Position numbers and translations under genes: made by a program
Notes under the pieces: model-generated
The model's database searches: none
What the model was told of the DNA's origin: nothing
What the model saw: only the letters and a program-made list of their open reading frames with translations
NCBI GenBank assembly: GCA_963835135.1
Contig: CAWIEF010000005.1
Location: 62,001-126,000 of the forward strand
Source of the DNA: JAVVHH01 sp963835135
GTDB lineage: Bacteria > Pseudomonadota > Alphaproteobacteria > Acetobacterales > Acetobacteraceae
Direction of reading: 5' to 3'
DNA length: 64,000 bases
Part shown: in pieces, positions 59,369 through 64,000 of the stretch
Position numbering within the stretch: the first letter of the stretch is position 1
Layout: each line of letters opens with the position of its first letter

Positions 59369-60463
59369 TCACCCATCCCTCGCCTTCCCCACCGGCCGGA
59401 ACGCCGAGAACGCCGCAGACGCATCCCCCGAAAACTCCACCACCAGCGTGAACGCCACCCCGAGCAGCACCGGCCCCAGAAACACCCCCAGCAGCCCGAA
59501 CGCCAACGCCCCGCCCAACACCCCCAGGATCGTCAGCAGGAACGGCAACTTCGCCCCCCGCGCGATGAAATACGGCCGGATCACGTTGTCCGACCCGCTG
59601 ATGATCAGCAGCCCATACGCCCCCAGGAAGATCCCCCACCCCGTGTGCCCGCTGCTCAGCAGCCACAGCGCCGCCGGAATCCAAACCACCGGCGCCCCGA
59701 TCGGCAGCACCGCGATGAACCCGGCGATCGCCCCCAGCAGCACCGGCCGCGGCACCCCCGACAGCCACAGCCCGAACGCCGTCAGGAACCCCTGCACGAG
59801 CGCCGTGCCCAGAATCCCATACACCGTTCCGCGCACCGTCGCCCCCGTTACCGCGATCAGCCGCGGCGCCCGCTCCCCCGCGATCCGCCCCACGATCCGC
59901 GTCAAACTCCCCGCCAGCACGTCCCCCGACGCGTAGAAGAAGAACGCCACCACCAGCGCCAGCAGGAACTGCAGCAGCCCGCTCGCCACCCCGAGCAGGA
60001 TCTTCAGCCCGTTCTCCACGATCATCCCGAAATACGGCCGAAGCGTGTCTCCGGCCGCACTCAGATCCGCCGCCCCAGTGTTCCAATACTCCGTGATCGT
60101 CGCCCCGATCACCGGCACCCGGTCCAGCCACCCCGGCGCGTTCGGCAACCCCCGCGCGATCGCGTCCTCCACGACCCGGCGCAGCAACTGTGCGTCGTCC
60201 GCCCCCGCCGGCGCCACCAACGCCAGCGGCAGCACGATCACCACCGCCGTGAACGCCACCATCAAGCCCGCCGCCCACGTGTCCCGCAGCCGCAGCCGCC
60301 CGATCAGCCACCGGAACACCGGCCAGGTCGTATAAACCAGGATCGCCGCCCAAAGGATTGCCGACAGGAACGGCGCCAGCACCAGCCAGCAGCCCACCGC
60401 CAACCCCGCGACCAGCAGGCCCATCAGGATGCGTTCGGTGATCACATCGTTCGGCGCGCGCAT
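59369..60463 (-). CDS. AI-2E family transporter (PerM/YdiK-like)
   Basis: The 364-residue membrane protein has the family layout: two N-terminal helices (LMGLLVAGLAVGCWLVLAPFLSAILWAAILVY), a soluble middle with PVIGATITEYW, and a helix cluster with GAIAGFIAVLPIGAPVVW and the family end GALAFGLLGVFLGPVLLGVAF. The name is historical; members export varied small molecules or act as antiporters. It is divergent from the isomerase gene. Confidence 0.88.
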   Translation of the reverse strand: MRAPNDVITERILMGLLVAGLAVGCWLVLAPFLSAILWAAILVYTTWPVFRWLIGRLRLRDTWAAGLMVAFTAVVIVLPLALVAPAGADDAQLLRRVVEDAIARGLPNAPGWLDRVPVIGATITEYWNTGAADLSAAGDTLRPYFGMIVENGLKILLGVASGLLQFLLALVVAFFFYASGDVLAGSLTRIVGRIAGERAPRLIAVTGATVRGTVYGILGTALVQGFLTAFGLWLSGVPRPVLLGAIAGFIAVLPIGAPVVWIPAALWLLSSGHTGWGIFLGAYGLLIISGSDNVIRPYFIARGAKLPFLLTILGVLGGALAFGLLGVFLGPVLLGVAFTLVVEFSGDASAAFSAFRPVGKARDG

Positions 60464-60602
60464 GCCGCGGCGGTAACATCCCCCGCGCCCCCACGCAATT
60501 TCCCGCGCCCGCCTAGCCCCCCGACTTCCCCCCGCCCTGTCCTCCTTGCGCGCCAACCCCAAAAATCCTCTACCCTACCCTCCCACACAAGGAACCAACG
60601 CG

Positions 60603-61376
60603 ATGCGGCTCTGCGCCAACCTGTCCATGATGTTCAACGAGGTCAGCTTCCTCGACCGCTTCGAGGCCGCAGCCGCCGCCGGGTTCAAGGGCGTCGAGTT
60701 CCTCTTCCCCTTCGACCACGACGCCGCCGAGATCCGCCGCCGCCTCGACGGCGCCGGCCTCGAGCAAGTGCTTTTCAACGCCCCGCCCGGCCAGTGGGAC
60801 AAGGGCGAGCGCGGCACCGCCAGCCTTCCCGGCCGTCAAGCCGAGTTCCAGGACGGCATCCATCGCGCCCTCGACTACGCCGGAGTCCTCGGCAACAAGC
60901 TGCTCCACGTCATGGCCGGCATCCCGACCGGCGTCCCGCCCGTCACCGCCGCCGCCACCTACGCCGCCAACCTCGCCTGGGCCGCCGAACGCGCAAGCGC
61001 GGCCGGCATCCGCCTCGTCATCGAGCCCATCAACCACCGCGACATGCCGGGCTTCCACCTCAACACCATGGCTCAGGGCGCCGCCATCGCCGAAGCCCTC
61101 GGCCCCGACCGCGTCGGCCTGCAATTCGACATCTACCACTGCCAAGTCACCGAGGGCGACGTGACCAAGCGGATGGCCGCCCTGATGCCGGTCATCGCCC
61201 ACATGCAGATCGCCGACGTGCCCGACCGCCACGAACCCGGCACCGGCGAGATCGGCTGGGACTACGTCTTCCGCCAGATCGATCGGCTCGGCTACGCCGG
61301 CTGGGTCGGATGCGAGTATCGCCCCGCGGGTGACACCACCGCCGGACTCGCCTGGCGCGAGCGGTATAATGTGTAG
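60603..61376 (+). CDS. Hydroxypyruvate isomerase-like (Hyi/OtnI) TIM-barrel protein
   Basis: The 257-residue protein belongs to the Hyi family of xylose-isomerase-like TIM barrels: MRLCANLSMMFNEVSFLDRFEAAAAAGFKGVEFLFPF, metal Glu in LVIEPINHRDMPGF, Asp in LQFDIYHCQVTEGD, Gln/His in IAHMQIADVPDRHEPGTGEI and a late Glu in GCEYRP. Activities in the family are hydroxypyruvate or 2-oxotetronate isomerisation; no sugar-acid genes sit nearby to decide. AGGAACC precedes the ATG. Confidence 0.88.
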   Translation: MRLCANLSMMFNEVSFLDRFEAAAAAGFKGVEFLFPFDHDAAEIRRRLDGAGLEQVLFNAPPGQWDKGERGTASLPGRQAEFQDGIHRALDYAGVLGNKLLHVMAGIPTGVPPVTAAATYAANLAWAAERASAAGIRLVIEPINHRDMPGFHLNTMAQGAAIAEALGPDRVGLQFDIYHCQVTEGDVTKRMAALMPVIAHMQIADVPDRHEPGTGEIGWDYVFRQIDRLGYAGWVGCEYRPAGDTTAGLAWRERYNV

Positions 61377-61438
61377 GAAATCGAGGTCTTGATCAAAAAC
61401 GAGCAATTCTTCCGAACCGTTTGACGTTGTAGTCACAA

Positions 61439-61466
61439 TTGGCAAACCGCCCAGGACTAGTATGCA
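61439..61466 (+). promoter_or_regulatory. Possible promoter of the XRE regulator gene
   Basis: TTGGCA (61439-61444) and TATGCA (61461-61466) are separated by 16 bases, 25 bases before the ATG at 61492. GGGAGG five bases before the ATG is a strong ribosome-binding site. Confidence 0.38.
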
Positions 61467-61491
61467 TCCTGTAGGTTGATGGGAGGCATCA

Positions 61492-62385
61492 ATGCGTTTC
61501 GCAGAAATCGGGCAGCAGCTACGGGCATACCGGCTCGAATCTGGCTTGCGTGCAGAGGAGATCGCGGCACGGCTCGGTGTCTCGAGAGCCGCGCTCTACC
61601 GCTACGAAAAAGGCGAAGTCATCAAACTTGATACCGTCAAACGGCTGGCCGAGCTCCTCAAGGTTTCACCACTCTCCCTCCTCGGCATCGGCGTCGAATA
61701 TTACAGCCGTGCCGCCGGCTACTTCGAACGCATCCGCCAGATCGAGGAAACGGCCGACCAGATCCTTCAAGCCTACGGTTCGATCTGCTTCCTCACCACC
61801 ACCGAGGCGTTCGACAGCGCCCTCGCCGACAGCCTCATGGCCGCCGCCGAGACCGCCGACACCGATCGCGCCGCCGCCAAATCGGCCGCCGAACAGGTCC
61901 TCACCCTGCTCGTCGCCCGCAAGCGCGCCTACCTGCAGCGCCGACCCGGCATCATCGCCATCATCTCCGAGGCCGCCATCCGCACCTTCCTCGAGACCGG
62001 CCTGGTCGCCGCCGCGACTCTACCCCCGGGCCTGCGCGAAAAGACCCTCCGCGTCGCCGCGATCGAGATCGGCAACATCGCCGAGATGATGGAGGCCGAG
62101 CCGATGGGCCTGCAATTCGGCCTGCTCCCCGATGGCGGCTCCACCAGCGAGTTCAGCATCGTCCGCTCCAGCGACCGCGCCACTCTCGCCGTCAACGCTT
62201 TCCGCGCCGACGGTATCCCCACCAGCCAGACCGGCGTCGCCATGATCACCGGCGCCGACGAAGCCGTCGCCGCCCACCAACGCGTCGCCGAAGCCGTCTG
62301 GCGTGAAGCCCTCAAGGGCAGGGCCGCCGCCAGCCGCCTCCGCGAGCTGCTCGGCAACCGCCCCCTCACCCTCCAGGCCGCCTAA
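61492..62385 (+). CDS. XRE family transcriptional regulator
   Basis: The 297-residue protein has an N-terminal XRE helix-turn-helix (residues 5-62: IGQQLRAYRLESGLRAEEIAARLGVSRAALYRYEKG, then IKLDTVKRLAELLKVS). The remaining 230 residues form an unassigned helical ligand-like domain (QIEETADQILQAYGSICFLTTTEAF ...). Effector and targets are unknown. The gene follows the isomerase-like gene after 115 bases with its own likely promoter. Confidence 0.88.
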   Translation: MRFAEIGQQLRAYRLESGLRAEEIAARLGVSRAALYRYEKGEVIKLDTVKRLAELLKVSPLSLLGIGVEYYSRAAGYFERIRQIEETADQILQAYGSICFLTTTEAFDSALADSLMAAAETADTDRAAAKSAAEQVLTLLVARKRAYLQRRPGIIAIISEAAIRTFLETGLVAAATLPPGLREKTLRVAAIEIGNIAEMMEAEPMGLQFGLLPDGGSTSEFSIVRSSDRATLAVNAFRADGIPTSQTGVAMITGADEAVAAHQRVAEAVWREALKGRAAASRLRELLGNRPLTLQAA

Positions 62386-62411
62386 CCCAACGCCCACCCC
62401 TTTTCACTTCA

Positions 62412-62442
62412 CCCTCTCCTCCGGGAGAGGGACGGGGTGAGG
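62412..62442. repeat. Family A palindromic repeat
   Basis: CCCTCTCC-TCCG-GGAGAGGG followed by ACGGGGTGAGG, between the XRE gene and the next unknown gene. Eight-base perfect stem. Confidence 0.85.
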
Positions 62443-62513
62443 TGGAGACAAACGAACCCACCTCAAATCGCCAGTTGACTTTTAACAGGAATATATCCCC
62501 AATCCGCCCCGCC

Positions 62514-63197
62514 ATGTCTCCGCCCAGCCCCGCCCGTGCCGCCCTCCTCGACCGCGTCCTCGTCGTCGGCGTCACCCTCGCCGAGCGCCTGCTCGACATC
62601 CCAACCACGCCAGACCCCGACGCCAAGCGCCCCCGCAACCCGGCCACCGACTACCAGAACATCTCCTACGCCGTGCGCCAGACCGTCATCCTCCTCGAAG
62701 GCGACGCCGACGCCCGCCAAGCCCGCCGCACCGCCGCCCGCAAGCAGGTCATCCGCGCCGTCGAAGACGCCATCCACCTCCACGCCGCCCCCCGCGCCGA
62801 CCACCTCGTCCGCGAACTCCAGGAGCGCCTCGCCGACCCGGACTTCGACGCCGAACTCGACGCCCGACCCACCCCCGACCTCATCGCCGAGCTCTGCCGC
62901 GACCTCCACGCGCTGCCCCGCTTCGAGACCCACGCCCACCAGCGCCGACACCCCGCCGCCATCGCCGCCCTCGCCGCCCAAGCCGCCGCCCCCGCCCAAA
63001 CTCCCTTGGACCCGACCAGCGGTCCCATCGACCCAGAGTCCGAGACCCAGCACGCCGCCGCCCGCGCCGCCGCCGCCCGCGCCGCCGCCCCCAGCGCCGC
63101 CGTGTCGGTCTCCGCCGCGCAGGCCTGCCGCGCCTCTCCCCTGCCCCGCCCCCCTCTCAGCACCCCCTCCCTGATCCTCCCCGTCCGCGACGGCTGA
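62514..63197 (+). CDS. Hypothetical protein with Ala-rich C-terminus
   Basis: Unrecognised 227-residue protein. Residues 1-150 look like a compact helical domain (ALLDRVLVVGVTLAERLLDIP, DYQNISYAVRQTVILLEGDADARQARRTAARKQVI). The last 70 are Ala/Pro/Ser-rich low complexity, likely disordered. There is no signal peptide or membrane helix. ATG 62514 is used; the open frame extends upstream into a repeat. Position before a Nudix gene gives no functional clue. Confidence 0.62.
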   Translation: MSPPSPARAALLDRVLVVGVTLAERLLDIPTTPDPDAKRPRNPATDYQNISYAVRQTVILLEGDADARQARRTAARKQVIRAVEDAIHLHAAPRADHLVRELQERLADPDFDAELDARPTPDLIAELCRDLHALPRFETHAHQRRHPAAIAALAAQAAAPAQTPLDPTSGPIDPESETQHAAARAAAARAAAPSAAVSVSAAQACRASPLPRPPLSTPSLILPVRDG

Positions 63198-63208
63198 CCC
63201 ATCACCTC

Positions 63209-63230
63209 GTAGGGTGGGCGTCAGCCCACC
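63209..63230. repeat. Family B palindromic repeat
   Basis: GTAGGGTGGGC followed by GTCAGCCCACC, an inverted repeat matching the core of the 28840 element. Confidence 0.85.
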
Positions 63231-63320
63231 GACTTGCGATCCCCGCCCGTCCCACACGCCGACCCGCACCGATCCGCCCGGGGTTTCAGAACCACGGCCC
63301 GCGGCCTATGGTCGTGCTCG

Positions 63321-63950
63321 ATGCCCGCCTCGACCCTCCCCCCCTACCCCGGCCTCGACGTGGTCAGCGACCGCCGGGTCTGGTCCGGCCGCTTCCAACT
63401 CGACGTCATCACCTTCAAGCACCGCCGCTTCGACGGCACCTCCTCCGCCGAGCGCACCTGGGAGCTCTTCCGCCGCGGCCGCGCCGCCGCCCTGCTGCCC
63501 TACGACCCCTGGTCCGACTCCGTCGTGCTCATGGAGCAGTTTCGCCTCCCCGCGCTGGCCGGCGGCGTCGACCCTATCATGGTCGAGATCCCCGCCGGCC
63601 TCTGCGAACCCGGCGAAGACCCCGCTGCCACCGTCCGCCGCGAAATCCAGGAGGAGATGGGCCTCGCCGCCGACCGCCTCGAACCCATCGGCGACTACAT
63701 CCTCACCCCCGGCGGCAGTGACGAGCGATGCACCCTGTTCGCCGGCCGGGTCCGCGCCACCGCCGTCGACCCAGACGCCAGCTTCGGCCTCGCCGCCGAA
63801 AGCGAAGACATCCGCGTCCGCGTCTGGCCCGCCGACCGCGCCATCGACGACGCCGTCGCCGGACTCTTCCCCAACTCCGTCACCGCCCTCGCCCTCCTCT
63901 GGCTCGCCGCTCGCCGCGCTAAACTCCGCGCCGACTGGTGCGCGACATGA
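63321..63950 (+). CDS. Nudix hydrolase, ADP-ribose pyrophosphatase-like
   Basis: The 209-residue protein has the Nudix box GLCEPGEDPAATVRREIQEEMG with the metal-binding REIQEE, after an NUDT5/NudF-type N-terminal domain (RVWSGRFQLDVITFKHRRFDGT, VVLMEQFRLPAL). It follows with PIGDYILTPGGSDERCTLFAG. It probably cleaves ADP-ribose or related compounds. The stop overlaps the next gene (ATGA). Confidence 0.92.
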   Translation: MPASTLPPYPGLDVVSDRRVWSGRFQLDVITFKHRRFDGTSSAERTWELFRRGRAAALLPYDPWSDSVVLMEQFRLPALAGGVDPIMVEIPAGLCEPGEDPAATVRREIQEEMGLAADRLEPIGDYILTPGGSDERCTLFAGRVRATAVDPDASFGLAAESEDIRVRVWPADRAIDDAVAGLFPNSVTALALLWLAARRAKLRADWCAT

Positions 63951-64000
63951 CCGAACGTCTCTTCCTCGACGACGCCTACCTCCACACCGCCGACGCCCGC
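63947..64000 (+). CDS. Probable alanyl-tRNA editing protein, 5' end only
   Basis: Only 18 residues (MTERLFLDDAYLHTADAR) fall in the window. They resemble the start of AlaX-type proteins, free-standing editors that deacylate mischarged tRNA-Ala. The call rests on this short match and on the overlap with the Nudix gene. Confidence 0.5.
   Translation, partial: MTERLFLDDAYLHTADAR

Overview
The window is a GC-rich, densely coded chromosomal segment of an alphaproteobacterium, most likely Rhodospirillales/Acetobacteraceae. That placement is inferred from gene order: ffh-rpsP-rimM-trmD-rplS-leuC; purC-purS-purQ-purL; petA-petB-petC; and tsaD divergent from hemC-hemD-mitofilin-hemY. No gap without a gene exceeds 300 bases. 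There is no prophage, insertion sequence, CRISPR array or rRNA. The single RNA gene is an elongator tRNA-Met.

Layout. 1-5 kb: a translation/secretion operon on the minus strand, with a near-consensus promoter and a leader hairpin, running into leuC. 5-13 kb: small exported proteins, a cupredoxin/metallophosphoesterase pair, comM with a histone-deacetylase-like hydrolase, cysS, a frameshifted trmJ and a VapBC-type toxin-antitoxin pair. 13-21 kb: rpsD, prfC, an acyltransferase, then an AsnC-type regulator followed by amidase, AtzH-like and MetX-like genes facing a metallo-beta-lactamase gene. 20.7-28 kb: DUF2461, grxD, bolA and the purine genes purL, purQ, purS, purC and purB, with a Rap1a/Tai-like exported protein inside the pur operon. 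28-37 kb: a TerC-family gene, tyrS, a KirBac channel, and a sulfur run (cysE, two cysteine desulfurases, ferredoxin, mnmA) ending at tRNA-Met. 36.5-41.7 kb: mtnP, the cytochrome bc1 genes, hemF and a ComEA-like protein. 41.7-50.8 kb: murJ, gpsA, rlmJ, tsaD, then hemC, hemD, mitofilin, hemY and a small lipoprotein. 51-64 kb: serC-hisZ-purA, yraN, a DppBCDF-type peptide ABC transporter without a binding protein, an AI-2E family protein, a hydroxypyruvate-isomerase-like protein, an XRE regulator, an unknown gene, a Nudix hydrolase and the start of an AlaX-like gene.

Two features cut across the window. First, three families of short palindromic intergenic repeats recur: A, core CCCTCTCC/GGAGAGGG next to GGGTGAGGG; B, GTAGGGTGGGC/GCCCACC; and C, GCGAGGAGCGCAGCGACGCGG-like. 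One A element lies inside the rimM reading frame and another has the form of the rpsD terminator. Second, five conserved genes (trmJ, petB, rlmJ, tsaD, hemY) carry single-base frameshifts, mostly in G/C runs and four of them within tsaD. This looks like residual sequence error rather than biology.

I did not find a convincing new defence or mobile system. The best leads are the amidase/AtzH/MetX-like/metallo-beta-lactamase cluster, the Rap1a-like gene embedded in the purine operon, the cupredoxin-phosphoesterase pair and the RimM tail made from a repeat.
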